A stretch of DNA of 64,000 nucleotides from Nipponacmea schrenckii (lineage: Eukaryota; Mollusca; Gastropoda; Lottiidae). Within the stretch, counting starts at the first letter, position 1; every line of letters starts with the position of its first letter. Positions 51,001 to 64,000 of the stretch are shown one piece after another. Where the stretch lies: contig CM060200.1 in assembly GCA_030562195.1 (NCBI GenBank), positions 6,758,001-6,822,000 on the forward strand, read 5' to 3'. A program made the translations under genes and the position numbers. The notes under the pieces were generated by a model that was not told the DNA's origin, did not search any database, and saw only the letters and a list, made by a program, of their open reading frames with translations.

Positions 51001-54000
51001 TAACACTAGAGGAACAGGTTTGCAGGAAACAGGAATGTTTTAGCCAATCTAATAATAATAGTGTTCACAGCTCAGCACCAAAATTTGAGCCTTCAAAGAC
51101 TTACCCGTGAAGAGTTGTCGGCTTTTAAAAGAGACTTTGCAATATATAGAAAAAACACAATTAGAAATAGAAAGTTAATTTACTAGTTTGAGGTATTTTT
51201 GAAAAAAATTATGCTTTTTCTTTCATTTCTAGATCAAATCGACCTCACCAAACTTTCACAACATATACTGTTAGTATAGAACATGGAGTTCAGTGTACAT
51301 GATATTTAATTGTGTTAAAAGGGTTAAGAAAGGACTTAGATGAAATCATTACACTACAAACCTGAAATCTGTCTAGCACATTTAAGTCACCATGAGGAAA
51401 TCTTGTAAACTGTACAGCTGGTTCACTACCCTCCTAAAAACATAACAAATTTTTATTAGCATAGATTTCAAAAGCTGATTATTCCAGCAACAGCTACCAA
51501 TTCAAACCAAATGAATTTCTGTTTGTGTGTTATAGTATTTGCTGAAATTCCTCATACAACTTTCAAGCTCGAACCTCTACCAAACCTTGAAAACTTTGCC
51601 AAAATTGTCCATATTTCGATTATAAATTACCTTTCATAGTTATAATGTTAAAATATACTTAAAATGCTTTACCTGATCTGATTTTAATCTTTTATTAACT
51701 TCATGATCTAGATCAAACACAGGTAACCCTCGTTCTCTTTTCAACTGAAATATTTATAGTATAATACTAGAAAATTCTTTATATACTATTATATAAATGT
51801 TTTATTTTTTGATATAAAAGTCAGTCCAAATGGGAACAAATGTCTTCTCTGTTTTATCTCTACAGTGACTGGAAAGATATCACAAACTATATTTATCACA
51901 TATACATCACTGATTTTATAATTCAAACTAAAAAGCACAGTCTTATTGTAACTGATAAAAACTAGTAAGTTGACTAAGATTACCTGTCTGATTATTAACT
52001 TCTGTTTAAAACGAGCTAACTCTGGTGATAACTGCTGAATATCTGCTGCCTGTTTTAATTTCTGTAATAATATCTGTTCATCATATAAACTAATAGCTTT
52101 ATATCTATAATATAACAATAACAATATTAACCATTATAAATTTAATTTCAAATATCCTTAGGTGCATAAGATGCATATTTATTGAAGTAAGCCCTAAACA
52201 TTAAATGGAACAACACTTTGCTGTAGTCCAATTGAGAATAATTGAAATGATGCCCTCTTAGACTTCTTTAGATCAAATAGTTGTCTTAAATCATTGATGA
52301 TACATGAACCATTAGTGCATAATAGGTAACAGATCCTTACTGAGGTAATTTTGGAGGTGGAGTATTCACTTCTTTCTTTACTCGAACTCTCGGTTTGGGG
52401 TCTTTCAAATGCTGTAAAAGTTCACTTTCTTCTTCTTCAACGTCACTGACTGCTTCTTTTTTTATGTTGGACTCGTCTGGTACTGTTGCATCATCTTCTT
52501 CTGAATCACCTGCATCATCATCATTACCACACTGTTCCTTCTCCTCCTCAATATCATCTTCAGATTCATCATTAGAATCTTCAGGATCTCTTTTAATATG
52601 ACTGACTATAGTTTTATCTGGTATATTACCCACTTCTTCACCAGTTTGATCTAAAGTATAATTAAACGCAATAACAAAATGGATTTAACATTGAAAATAA
52701 CCATTATCCAGTAGACAGAATCAATTATATTTCTCAATACATTTGTAATTACGATTTTAAATAGTGTGTTAGTTTACAGTGGTTTGTACACTGATTGGAA
52801 GGGGAGGTAAACCATCATCTGACTTTATAATTTCTCATTTTCCTCTCATCCCATCATACAAATATATCATTATATTGTGATTTACTGTAATTCTTTTGTC
52901 CATTTGTTCTTTATGAAAAAGAACCATTTAGTTATCATTATTTATCTAACAAATTTAACAGTACATTTGATGATAATATCCTACCTGATATATTGGACAG
53001 AAGATCATCTAATGAAAAGTTATTATTCAAACTTAATGAGGAATCATCTGGTGACAAACCATCCGGGTCTATTTCTATATCACTTTCATCATCACCTTCA
53101 ATCTCATCATCTTGGAGCAAAAAATCTGGTAGCTTATCTACCAAACATTACAACAATTATACAATTAATGAACAGCTACTTACAATACATCAAAACAGCT
53201 ATTTTTTACCACTAACTGAGGCCTATCATTATTTAATTTAATTTAAAAAATGGAACTAAAATTTTTTAAACCATGTGGATTCTCATTTTAAACTGTATGA
53301 TATGGTCAAATATAGAAGCATAAGTAACAATTCCTGACAATTTAGTCTGTAATATATAAGCTTGAAACAGATTTGGAATTGTCAAATAATAAACTATAAT
53401 TGCAAAACTGAATGAGAGCTTGACTTAATAGCAAACAGGGTATGGGAAATGTTCAAATTGCATTTAATCAGTCTGATATATATCATGTCCTTGGTTAAAT
53501 GGAGGTCAATGAGTTGATAAGTTGAATGAAGGTAAATGACTTGATACAACATGTTTCTGTTATCTAGGAATTCTAAGAGTCTTACCTTGAGGTAAGAGGT
53601 CTTGACTGGTCAGAAAGTCGTTGGAAGATGAAGATAATAGATCACTAGAAGAACTGGTACTAGCAGTTAATAATGATGAGGTATCTGGAGGTTCATCTCT
53701 ATCTTTCACATTATCATCAAACACCGGTTCACTGACAGGTTCAGACTTTATCTGGAGTGGTGGTTGTTGATCAATGCCCAGATCATTAGAAGTCACTGGG
53801 TCTTTCTTATTATGTGTTACAGTGGAAGTTCTCAGTCTTCTTTCTTTTAATTCAATGGCTGCTTCGATAGCTGATTTTTTACTCCTGACACGTAATCCTT
53901 CCATTTTAACAGCTGGTGCTTGATGTACTTCATGTCTTCTACCTTTTCTTAATACTATATCAACTACATAATACAAATTACAAATTAAAATGGTGGTCCT

Positions 54001-55881
54001 ACTTTAATTATTTAAGAAACAACTATTGCAATGGATTCTTGAAGCATAAAACCTTCTCAAAACTAGATGACAGATTCAAAAAGGAATCAACATATAATAA
54101 GAACACAAGAAGAGGTTATCACCTGGTTTACAAATTGGTGATGATAAATCTGTTAGTTTCCACCATCCTGGTTCTCCTAATTCTTGAGAACCAGACGTAA
54201 AGTAAGTAGGACATCCTGAAGACAAGGCTCCAGCCACTGTACCATACCATAATGATGTCTTTTTTCTGCAGAAGATATTTCATCAAAAATAACACGAGTA
54301 TTTTCAAAATATGTTTTTAATTTTTATATATACATACTCCTTGGGAGAAAAAAAAAAAAGCTATTTGTTTTAAGTAAGTGATGGCCTATTTACTAGTTTG
54401 AGTTACAATAGGGTTTATCCTTGGGTGATAATTTACCATCTCTATAAGTTTCGTCAAAAATAGTGCCTTCTAGAGTGTTTACAAGCCATTTTGCGCTTTA
54501 AATAAAAACTTACTTTTCTGTCAAAATTTTTCGAAATCTCATGCTGAATATGGGGGTTCTCTCTTACTCAGTAAGATTAGATACATTATAGATATTTATA
54601 CCAATATCTCAACCCATATTTCCATATAAATTGTATAAAAACAAATATATAGCTGAAATGGGATAATAAAAGGTACCGGGATGTTAATATACTTACTTAT
54701 GAGGTCCTAGTAATAGAGACCAATGTTTATCTATATAAGCACAAATATGTTCTTTCCATCTAAAATAACCATGTTTACCAGTTCCAGATAGATGTAAATT
54801 ATACAGCGCTATACTCACTATAGTTAACCTAAAATAGTTTTTATCATACAGTCTTAATATAATTATAAGCTTTTATACCTCCACTTGTGAAGATTCACAA
54901 AGTTTATATAGATAGTTAAAAAACATTTTTACACCAGAAGGGTGGCATTTATTCCAACAGTTTAACAATAGTGCAGTTCTTAAGTAAAGAGTTAATGAAA
55001 TATATAAGGCCATTGTGCCACACATAATCAAATGCTTTGTATACTATTTATGGCTCCTAAATTGAAATAACACCTAGTTTACAGCCATTTTGAATCTTTA
55101 CCTCAAAGTAATAAGTAAAATTGAATAAAGTTATTAAGAGTTTTTTAAAGTTAGTAAAAACGTATTGTAGGAATTTAATTCCTCCTTTATCTAGACTTTT
55201 CTGGACTTCTTTCACACATATATATTACAGAGTACAATATTTTTGCTTCAGTCAGCAGATTTAAAGCTACTTATTTACGATCTTTACAACAAGCACAAGC
55301 TAAAACAGATAGTTATTGAAAGCATCACACTACTTTGGACCTTGTTTAGTGGATAATGGCTATAAAATGGAAATAAAAAAAACAAGGTTACCAAGGTAAT
55401 TTAGAGCGTTCTATTTGTTCTGTACCCGATTCACCACATCTTGAACATGTCAGGTCAAAAAATACATCGCCATGTAAATTGGAAGGCTTTCCTGTTTTTA
55501 GACATTCTGAATAAAAAAAAACTCAAAATTTCAAACCTATTTTGCTTTATAAATATAATGACATTTTGACGTTCAAATTAATGGTAGTAAAACTTTCAGA
55601 TTGAAAGCATAATCAGACCTATTTCTCTAGATTTTGATGTAAGCTCATAGATTTTATAAATCTAGGCAAAAAAAAAAGAATTTTGGCAAACTGAAAATTA
55701 ATATGCCACTTTAAGAAAATATATCAAAAGAATACCTTCTGGTTTTTCTGACAACAAATCACTAGTTTTAGCCTACCGTACCTAAATGAAATTGCACTTT
55801 GCATTCCATACACACTAATACAGAACCTTTTTCTTTGTCCAGATTCTTCCCACAATAACATACTTTATCAGCCATCCGCAT
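48082..55881 (-). CDS. KAT14: KAT14 (CSRP2BP), ATAC-complex GNAT acetyltransferase
   Basis: KAT14 is a nuclear GNAT-fold subunit of the ATAC histone acetyltransferase complex. Coding exons, 5' to 3': 55782-55881, 55392-55506, 54697-54828, 54123-54265, 53586-53963, 52985-53137, 52341-52650, 51984-52104, 51673-51744, 51362-51433, 50711-50823, 50131-50217, 49691-49809, 49076-49124, 48506-48638, 48082-48255. All phases agree, giving 756 aa (human about 782). Residues 8-57 form a C4HC3 PHD finger (C8, C10, C24, C27, H32, C35, C54, C57). Next come a conserved helical region (HGYFRWKEHICAYIDKHW), the segment QELGEPGWWKL, an acidic disordered middle with KSEP and IKKE motifs, RRDYESRPLK, and the C-terminal GNAT domain. 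The GNAT domain has FAFMVPDVKYNEAYISYLF, acetyl-CoA loop WRRAGIAKF, and NPAMLLYQKFGF. A second in-frame ATG (55875) gives MADK; either could initiate. An acceptor at 55905-55906 implies a 5' UTR intron. Confidence 0.95.
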
Positions 55882-57092
55882 TTAGACACAAGCTTTTTTT
55901 CTTCCTAAAATAAATAGATTCAAATGTGGATTGATAACATGTTCAAAACAAATTGCCACAAATAAAATCAATCAAGTCCATAATAGTCTCTTGTCTGCTA
56001 AAAGAATACAATACATTTAGGTAAAACCTAGAAGATAATCAGGAAATAGTACAATTTATAGAAGGTGTGTTATGCAGAGGTTATAAAGAATACCAGTAGG
56101 CCTACTATAAAATAGAAAGAAAAAGTGACAGAAAACCTCTGAACTAGGTTATTTAATGTGTCGGTATTGACAATGTGCATGCGAAGACAGATATATATGA
56201 GTCATTTATAAGAAGCAACCTTCGTAATAATTCAAGTAGTCTACATAATGATTGTCATCTACTGACCAAGTTAGAACAAGGAGAAAACTAAAATATCTGT
56301 TGGCTCCACTGGCACTAATAATAGTAACATGGAGTGAGGAGTAATCGAAATATAGATACCGATATACTGGCAATGGGGCCCACAATTACATTACCGTACG
56401 TCCAAAATGAATTACCTGGGTTAGTGTATAAGAGTACGATTAAAATACATTTATATCTAATAACTAAAGATCTTACAAAAATAAAATTTATTGATCAGTG
56501 ATAAAAAAAACTTCGCTTCGCGTTGAACAAAAAAGGATTCAGACCACAACAAAATTCTGAACATGATTGATATGTCTAGACATCCATCTCTTCTTTTTTT
56601 TCGCTTTTTGTGCGTACATATTTAGTCTAGATTTTGGATTTGGACATCTGCATTTGTAATTTATTTTAAATTTTTTTAAAATATGATCAGAACACGGTCG
56701 TACTCGTCGGACGCGAAAATAAAATCCCATATAGGCCTCTCTTGGCTCTACATAGGGAATTTTTTTGGCGCACCAGACGAGCGATTTTTACACAGATCTT
56801 GTACTTCTGAAGACTATTGACATATTTTCAAGGGTAAAATTAACCCAAGAAAAGGGCAGTCTCTGGATTTAACTGATATAAGCAGACGTTAGTAAAATTA
56901 CTTGATTTTGATTATGGACTGAAAGACACAAACATTTTAACAATGTTGCACTTAATATTACATAATTCCCAGTCAATAGTAACATTGTAACAATTTCACT
57001 TGGCGCGAGGTAAATATGATCATCTGGAAGACGGATTCCAGTTCTGAGTCAACAGGAAATTATCCACATTCTGATCTCTTAACCAAGCTTAC

Positions 57093-57180
57093 TCCCAAGA
57101 TCAACCCTAGATCTTGATGGCGTTATTTGAAGTAGGTGTTTCACCCATACGCCAATATTTTATGCGATACTTATTGCCCA
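57093..57180 (-). other. Candidate non-coding exon, possibly KAT14 5' UTR
   Basis: On the minus strand a good acceptor (tatgttacag) precedes 57180 and a donor (gtaagc) follows 57093. It lies about 1.2 kb upstream of the KAT14 coding start, whose first coding exon has an upstream acceptor. The link is inference. Confidence 0.25.
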
Positions 57181-57524
57181 CTGTAACATAAAGAAAGAAT
57201 ATAAGATAAGAATTGAATAATGCCCGAAACAAGGTTTTATTTGCAATAACAATTAACGAAATGTACGCATATGCACAAAAATCATAAGCACAAATTGATG
57301 TACCACTAGACTTACATAATAAAAACAATTGTTTGTCTATACTTGACATTTATTCTTATAACAGAATATAATATGAGTCATTATCAAGGGATTTCTTCAC
57401 AAAAATACTTCCATTTATAAAACATTATGCCTTCTTGCTTTATAAGAACACAATTATTTGTTATTTAAAGTTATAATTTGTTCAAAATGTACAATAGTAT
57501 AAGTATAAATAAAGAAAGAAAAGA

Positions 57525-57680
57525 AAGAAACAATTATATTTTACAAGGATAACAACTTAGGTTCACAAGTCCGTTGTGACAGGGATCCTTTCTACCAGCT
57601 GGTCCTTGGCCAAACCTCTTGGCATTGATCTTTCCTGGATTATCCGTACCCATTTACAGCTGGGTGGACTGTAAAGGCAA
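57525..57680 (+). repeat. Dispersed repeat family A, 5' part
   Basis: It is about 90% similar by eye to 36330-36480 (shared acaacttaggttcacaagtc, tttctaccagctggtccttgg, ttacagctgggtggact), and ends just after the last word. It probably lies within the NRBP1 3' UTR or just beyond. Confidence 0.65.
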
Positions 57681-58463
57681 AACCTAATATCTGTTAATAT
57701 CTCTTTGAAGAACTAAAAATAATACTAGTGTTATTTGTGTTATGAATAGATTAAGGGACTTAATAAATAATTATTTTATTGTTAATAACTACCTAATTCA
57801 TAATAATTAGGAAAAAAAGTATTGATACACAAGTGAAGCAGGCTGTGTTGGCTGGCTTTATATCATAAAAGAAATGTTTTTAACATTGTATTAAGTTCTT
57901 ATCAACATTCCACAAACTTGGAAATATCTTTCATTAGAATCCTCACAAAGGTACATTTCAATATTAAAGCCCCAAGAAAAATTTTAAAAAAATAAAAACA
58001 GTGGAAATGAGAATATCTAATTGAAAAATTTAAAATATACAACATGAATGCAAGTTTTTTACACAATGTCACAAACAATGTTACATATCCATCTTTCTAT
58101 AAAGATTGAAACATTTCAATTTTATAGATAAAAAATTCAATCAAACCAAATAGTTAATCTAAAGAAAATCGTCATGGATTACTTTCAAGAAAAAAATCCT
58201 ACTAAACTAAAATTCATATCCTATATCAGACCAATATCAAGTTGTGATCATTGTGTAAAAGAATTAAGCCAGACCATAACAGCTAAAATGTAAAAGCACT
58301 GTCCCTAAGGACTCACAACGATATCTAAAGGCACATGAATAGTGTCGTTATCTATATAATATGTAACGACTAGATTTTAGAACTGACTAGCTTTAACCTA
58401 CCCTTTATATATAACTTTTGACATTTCCCAAATATTAATAGTGAAGTAATTTACTTAATACAA

Positions 58464-58479
58464 CCCCCCCCCCCCCCCC
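58464..58479 (+). repeat. Poly-C run (16 bp)
   Basis: An uninterrupted run of 16 C lies in the presumed NRBP1 3' UTR (poly-G in the transcript). Length may be unreliable. Confidence 0.8.
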
Positions 58480-58982
58480 ATACCAACACATTTATTGATC
58501 ACTTATTATTATCTTCTTATTCTTGTCCTTTTTCTTTTTTTAATCAGTATAAAAACAACCTAAGCAAGAATTTTTCCAATGAATAAAATTTTATCTTTGA
58601 ATTAATCTGACAAATTTTCATTTTTATCAGCTTTATTCAAAAGAAGAAAAATTTCATCTAAGTATTATATATCATCAATGCCCAGTAAGTTTTGGTTACT
58701 ATCCAACATAAAAGCTCTGTCACCAATGTACTTTTGTGTCCTTCAAGACACAATTATTCTTCATTCTACATTTTCTATATAGAAAGAAACAAGTTTAAAC
58801 TTCTCAAAACACTATCAGTGGTTTGGAACAATTTTGATCTGATTGGTTTCAGCAGATTGAGATGATATACAAGAAGTAACTGTATAAAAATGATAGCACT
58901 GTCATATTAATGTATATTGCACTGTAGAAATATTCATAAAGTAAGCAATTAAGTCAATAAAAGAGAACAATCCACAAATCTA

Positions 58983-61900
58983 TTAAACAACTGGTGTGAC
59001 AATAGGTGACTGACTTCCACCAATACCATTGACTAAATTTCCATGTATATTCTCTTCTATCATATGGGCTACTTTATCTCTATCCAACTGAAAATAAATA
59101 AATCAATCTTCATATACAATAATAACATTGTATGTTTTTTTTTTATGAACAAAATAAATTTCTGAATTCAAACTATACCTTTACTCGATAATAATATAAA
59201 TTCAACATTCCAATGAATTTTTTATCAATTGGCAGAACAAATATTTGAAATCATAATTTAACATTTGGTACCATTTGTGGTAATAAGATTTCAACACAGC
59301 ATGTGTCAAGACATCACGAATTTCATACAAACCTCATTAATAAAGCCATAATGAACTAGTTCTTCAGCTAATACCATAGAGTTATCGTCCTGCGATATAT
59401 CACATTGTAATTGTCTATTCATTTTATCATCCATACGTAATGTTATAGTTAACTGTACATTAGGTGTATCTTCACCTTTCTTTACACTACATGTCATATT
59501 AGTTACCATTCTAGTTTCGATGTCTATTGGTTCTGGAGTTTCAGATTTCACAGCTTCTGTTAGTTCAGGAGTTATTGCTCTGGGACGAGACGGTGGGGGA
59601 CGGGGCATGGCAAAGGCTGTTAATGGATGTATTCCATTTCTGAAATAGTATCAAAGATGAACTTAGATAATGGAAGTAGAAGTCAATGTCTTTGCTGTTT
59701 ATTGAACTAATGAAAACTTACATAAAAATTGAAATTAATGGAGTTTTACGTCCTACTTTTCTGCACCTTAGGGGCTAATGAAGATCGGCAACGTCATGCA
59801 GTGTGCTATGAGGGAAATTTTGCCTAGACAGCAGCCTTAGCCATCTCTTTTTCAATTTCAGCTCGGTTTATTGTCCCATCCAAATGACAAGACGCTTTTT
59901 CCAGTGTCAGTCCCATGACCTGCATCACTGAAAAGGGGAAACTGGGCTGAAAAATCCAAAGGATAAACTGATGAGACACATGTTCATCAGAATGAGATTA
60001 GGCCTTAAAATGGTGGATATAGAAAAAAAACTAGTCTCACATACTTTACATCTTCAAGGAATTTCTCTATTTCTAATGCAGGAATGGAAGAATATCTGCA
60101 AGTAGACAAAAAATTTAAAATTCAATATACTCTTATATAACATTAAAACAAAAACATAGTCTACGTAGGTACCGGTATAAATTTAGAAATAGCCAAACAG
60201 AACCTGAACCATGTATCCCAAGCTTACAGCTGATATCAGTATAGCAAAGACCATTCATAAGATCTGACTCTACCCGCTAACTATGAACTAAAACATCTGT
60301 TTCTTATAATAAATCAATAGGACAATAATTCATACTTGACTTGAACAGGTTCTCTACCATCTTTACGAACTATTTCTACTATGATTTGGTTGGGATCCAT
60401 CTTAGATAAATAGGACTCATCAGATAAATTTTCAGGAAGAATTGCTGAAAAACAAACAATTATACTAATAATGAACTCTGTATTCTAAATGAATCGAAAT
60501 TAGGTTCATTGAAATGAATAAAATTGGTTCTGTTTAATGTCAAGTTAAAAAGAATCTTGAATTGTTGGTCTAAAATTGACAAACTGAAATTTGCTGAAGT
60601 GATAAAGGGAATAAGTATATTTACATGAATGCTTACACGAGTTTTTGACAAAGGTGTGAGCAGTAAGCAGTTTTAATGTATGGACCTCAAATAAAACTGG
60701 ATGGAAGAGCAATTCTCTAGCTGTAGGACGTTTTGTAGGATCAGGATGAATACATTTCGACAGGAAATCCTACAATATAGAAACACCTTATAGAACACAA
60801 TTATCAATAAAAATAAACAAACTAGTATTAAAACAAATCATTGCTGCTAAAAAAATCAAATTTTGACAACTGATTTACAATTTATCAATTTATACACGTG
60901 ATCTTATTGAGAGTGAAAACAAGTCATTCTCTTAATTGGGATATTGGAGCAAATCAAAGCTGTATTTATGTATCAAGTTTTGTTTTGTAGTAGAATTTCT
61001 CATACTTTTATTTTTTTTCTGTATCCATTATCCTAAAAAACTATATAAGTTTTCAAAAACTTTTTTGTTGAATTAATTACCTTTTGTAGTGGAATTTCTA
61101 TACTTTGTAACGTTTTCTGTATAGCTTCATCTGTTACATGATTTCCATTATCACTACCATGTATACCAAGGGCAGCCATCTACAAAAAGAAAATTACTTT
61201 GAAGATAAGCATGAATAAGAATAAGGAACACTATTTTATAACTAAGTGGTTTCAAGGGAAATAAATATAATATAAAATGATGGATATAATGATTTTATTT
61301 TTCAATCAACATCCCTCAAAATTCTATTGAACTCTTCTGATATTAAATATTTGGCACCAGTTGCCATTATTAAACTACCTAAGTTGTGTTGTTTCATTCA
61401 TGTCAGAAAAAGTTTTTGTAAATACACAAAAACTTACCTCTAAGGCACACATACCAAATGAGTATATATCAACAAACACAGTTACAGATCCTAGTAAGTA
61501 AAAAAGCAAATAATATAATTATCATACAATGCTTATTTTGAGACGACAATTATAATGGATGTAGTTTTAAAATAAGTGTTAATTTGAATGAATGTGGTAC
61601 AAGTGGATATTTTTTTTTAAGTCATGGAACTATGTTATTTAGGTTTAAGTCATGATTGAAATCAAAATAAATATTCTATAAGAGAAAAAATTATCAATAT
61701 GAAAAAGTTATGTTCAAATGAAGAAAATATAACAACTAAACAGGTTAGTAAAGAACATGGTTTGCTGGTGCAGGACAGATAGTTTTGAAAGCAAGGTTAT
61801 CTTAAAAATATATTAAAGAAGAAAACTTTAACATCCCCAAAACAACTCAAAAGTTTTCACTCAACAAAATAATATAAATTCTGTAACCATAATAACTTGA

Positions 61901-64000
61901 TTAAACAAAGCTTCTTGAAATATAACAAAAACTTACAGATGAGCAATTTTCAATACAATCTTATAATAAATAATATATAGTTTGATAAATTTTCAAAATA
62001 TACTACTGAAAGTAATGAAACCTTTTTGAAATTAATTCAATGAACAGAAATTGTTATATTTATGAGAGAGATTCATTAGTAAAAGCATGAAAATTGCTAC
62101 ATAAAGAGGGATGGGGCACACAGATAGAGTGGCCCACCTTTGTGGCTGGTGTTAATAGAAGTTCTTGGCGTCCCATGCTCTGACTTACTGCCGTATTCTG
62201 GGGAAATACAGTGCATATTCTTCAGATCTTCACGATATGTCTTCACATGAGTATGGATAGCATCAGGAGCAACTGTAAAAGGCAAAGGCATTTTAATACT
62301 AAATTTTAATATAAAATTTGAAACACAATTTCAATTTGGGCATTTGTACCGCAACCTGTGTACAACTATAACTGTAACAAATTTCTGTTTCCTTACTACC
62401 TTTCAATTCTAACCAAATAACAATTTTTAAAAGCAGAGGGGTAATAAATCTGGAATGTCAATTAATGACAGAAAATTAAGTACATTTTTAAGTAGGATTG
62501 GACCAATATTTTGCAAAATCAACCTGATTTCTAATTATCAGAAATTGTTAAAACTTATAATGAAAAAGGTTAGATACTTTCTATGATTACATTAAAAGTA
62601 GTTTATATACCAACAGATAAATCAAAAAAATTCAAAACATACCTGATCCTATCTTAATTAAACCATTGTGTTGTATAAAGATGGTATCACAGGTCAAATT
62701 ACCATGAATGATAGGTGGATCACAGGAATGTAAATAACTACAAAAAATACAAAACAAAAGGTTTAGTCCTGCAAATTACATGTTAAAAGATCAACAATGG
62801 GAATTGAACTAGGACAACCATATTAAAACCTATGATAAAAATCTGAATATCATAAGTCTTTCATTTCATGACAATGTAAATCACTCACTTCCAAATCAAG
62901 CTAATGTAGACCATGATATAACATTGTCATAATTGAAAGAACCTAATTATATATTCACATTAATTACCAGTCAAGCAAAAACCACTTTGCCTTAATTAAA
63001 ACATTAAGATATAACCATAGAATATGCTTTCAAGTCGATATTCATGGTTATTTTTCCATTAATGACAGAGTGAATTGAGCTTGATTGACACATTAAAACA
63101 ATAGTACACAGATAAGCGATCAAATAACCTTACCTCCTTATACTAACCATAAATTAAAACTAATTCTGTTTTCTACTGTCAAACTATTATAGGTAATGTT
63201 AAAGCTTGAAACAAACTGAATATCAACTTATATTAAGACACAGATCATCTTGTTACTTACAAACAAAATCAGTCTGTTAAAAATAAGGGTGTAACATGCT
63301 CAGATTAGCAGTAACAAATACCTTCACATTGCTTTGATAACTTACCTCAAAGCAGATAATATTTGTGTACACCATCGCTTCCATGCCTAAAACAATACAA
63401 AAGCAAAATTAGGACACAATTTATTGAGGTATTTCTTAGAATTAGTCATTGGTCCAATATGGTAGACAAAATTCTAAGAAATACCCTGTAATAAATGAAT
63501 TGAGTCCAATTGAATATAAGATTTCTCTTACCTTAAGGGGGAATGGTTTGTTGTTCTTTTTGGTCTTCTTTAGAAATTGTTTCAGTGAACCTGATGACAT
63601 GTACTCAGTAATAAAGATAACCTAAATATATCAATAAGGTAAATAAGCTTATGGAAAATTGCTTTCAATTGGCCAATTTGTATGCATTTTCAATTTGTTT
63701 ATAGGTTTTAAACATGTACATTTTGTGCAACAAAAAGAAATTGAGTTCACAAGTGAAAATGATACTCAACCCATGACTCAACTATAACATTTTTTTTTAA
63801 CTTTTATTTGATTATCACTGCTTTTTAATTCTAAACCTCATTTAATACAAATAATGTAAATTAGAAATTGGAATAAACAATTAAATATCAATCTTTACTT
63901 ACTCTAGGCTTTTCACTTTTGGAATCAGTCCAATACTTGTGGAACTTGATAATGTTTGGATGATCTAACTGTATCAAATTATCAAACACTCTGCGAATCT
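58983..64000 (-). CDS. NRBP1: Nuclear receptor-binding protein, NRBP-type pseudokinase, 5' truncated
   Basis: NRBP proteins (Madm in flies) are pseudokinase adaptors linked to trafficking, growth control and substrate-receptor functions. Coding exons, 5' to 3': 63903-64000 (partial), 63532-63621, 63346-63386, 62643-62737, 62138-62272, 61438-61490, 61081-61179, 60637-60769, 60336-60444, 60045-60095, 59333-59639, 58983-59087. All phases agree; 437 aa are in the window (human NRBP1 is 535), so roughly the first 100 residues lie beyond position 64000. Diagnostic blocks are FDNLIQLDHPNIIKFHKYW, FITEYMSSGSLKQFLKKTKK, AWKRWCTQILSAL and YLHSCDPPIIHGNLTCDTIF. The catalytic loop reads HGN instead of HRD, and VAPD stands where DFG should be, so catalysis is not expected. 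VDIYSFGMCALE and RPTARELLFHP close the kinase fold. The tail ends in the conserved LAEELVHYGFINE module and a short lineage-specific end. NRBP1 and NRBP2 are vertebrate paralogues; this is probably their single orthologue. Confidence 0.95.
59735..59945 (-). repeat. Dispersed repeat family B in an NRBP1 intron
   Basis: The minus-strand sequence contains tcttcattagccc, gtgcagaaaagtaggac and gtaaaactcc. The same words occur, diverged, on the plus strand at 94-140 (catcattagcccataagatg) and 37875-37935 (cttcattagcccataatgtg). No ORF. It resembles a SINE-like element with its own conserved core. Confidence 0.5.

Larger units (their letters stand above)
55882..58982. other. KAT14 upstream region and NRBP1 3' flank
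   Basis: Both genes are on the minus strand, so this holds the KAT14 promoter and 5' UTR and the NRBP1 3' UTR. A candidate non-coding exon is at 57093-57180, a family A repeat at 57525-57680 and a C16 run at 58464-58479. TTTATT at 58491-58496 (AATAAA on minus) is one possible NRBP1 poly(A) signal. A 63-codon minus-strand frame near 56539-56730 has no similarity and is not called. Confidence 0.4.

Noticed and set aside
51060..51260. Possible third MITE copy (shares aaatttgagccttcaaa)
   Set aside because: Only one 17-bp word and loose context match; no TIR or TTAA boundary could be found.

Overview
The window is AT-rich metazoan nuclear DNA with short exons, canonical GT-AG introns and a heavy load of tandem and dispersed repeats. 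Protein similarity and repeat style suggest a lophotrochozoan, most likely a mollusc and perhaps a gastropod; this is inference, not proof. Gene models were assembled by hand from splice signals, reading phase and remembered family alignments.

Layout. (1) 1-10431, plus: 3' part of a LAP-family scaffold gene (LRRs, long disordered middle, one C-terminal PDZ; Erbin/LRRC7 type). Its largest intron (3474-7060) is filled by tandem arrays that look seeded by the end of the preceding exon, with a 1.65 kb element inserted cleanly into them. (2) 11360-13830: intergenic repeats, including a complete piggyBac-like MITE with TTAA duplications. (3) 14465-15529, plus: an intronless DNAJB1/4/5-type HSP40 behind a TATA box and a strong heat-shock element. 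(4) 18118-27818, minus: complete RAD54L, 21 coding exons, 746 aa, with the initiator ATG alone in its own exon. (5) 28145-44476, plus: DOT1L, the H3K79 methyltransferase, head-to-head with RAD54L with 326 bp between the ATGs. It has two alternative, equal-length copies of one catalytic-domain exon. (6) 48082-55881, minus: complete KAT14 (ATAC complex GNAT protein), 16 coding exons, 756 aa, with an intact N-terminal PHD finger, convergent with DOT1L. (7) 58983-64000, minus: 3' three quarters of NRBP1, a pseudokinase scaffold.

Three of the genes act on chromatin or DNA repair (RAD54L, DOT1L, KAT14), and RAD54L and DOT1L share a compact divergent promoter with a YY1-like site. The most interesting observation is the mutually exclusive exon pair in the DOT1L catalytic domain (34779-34885 and 35216-35322): both are intact and in the same phase, and including both or neither breaks the frame. 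Two apparent single-base indels (near 608 in the LAP gene, near 41860 in DOT1L) and a garbled stretch in a DOT1L intron (about 36950-37430) suggest that the consensus is imperfect in places.
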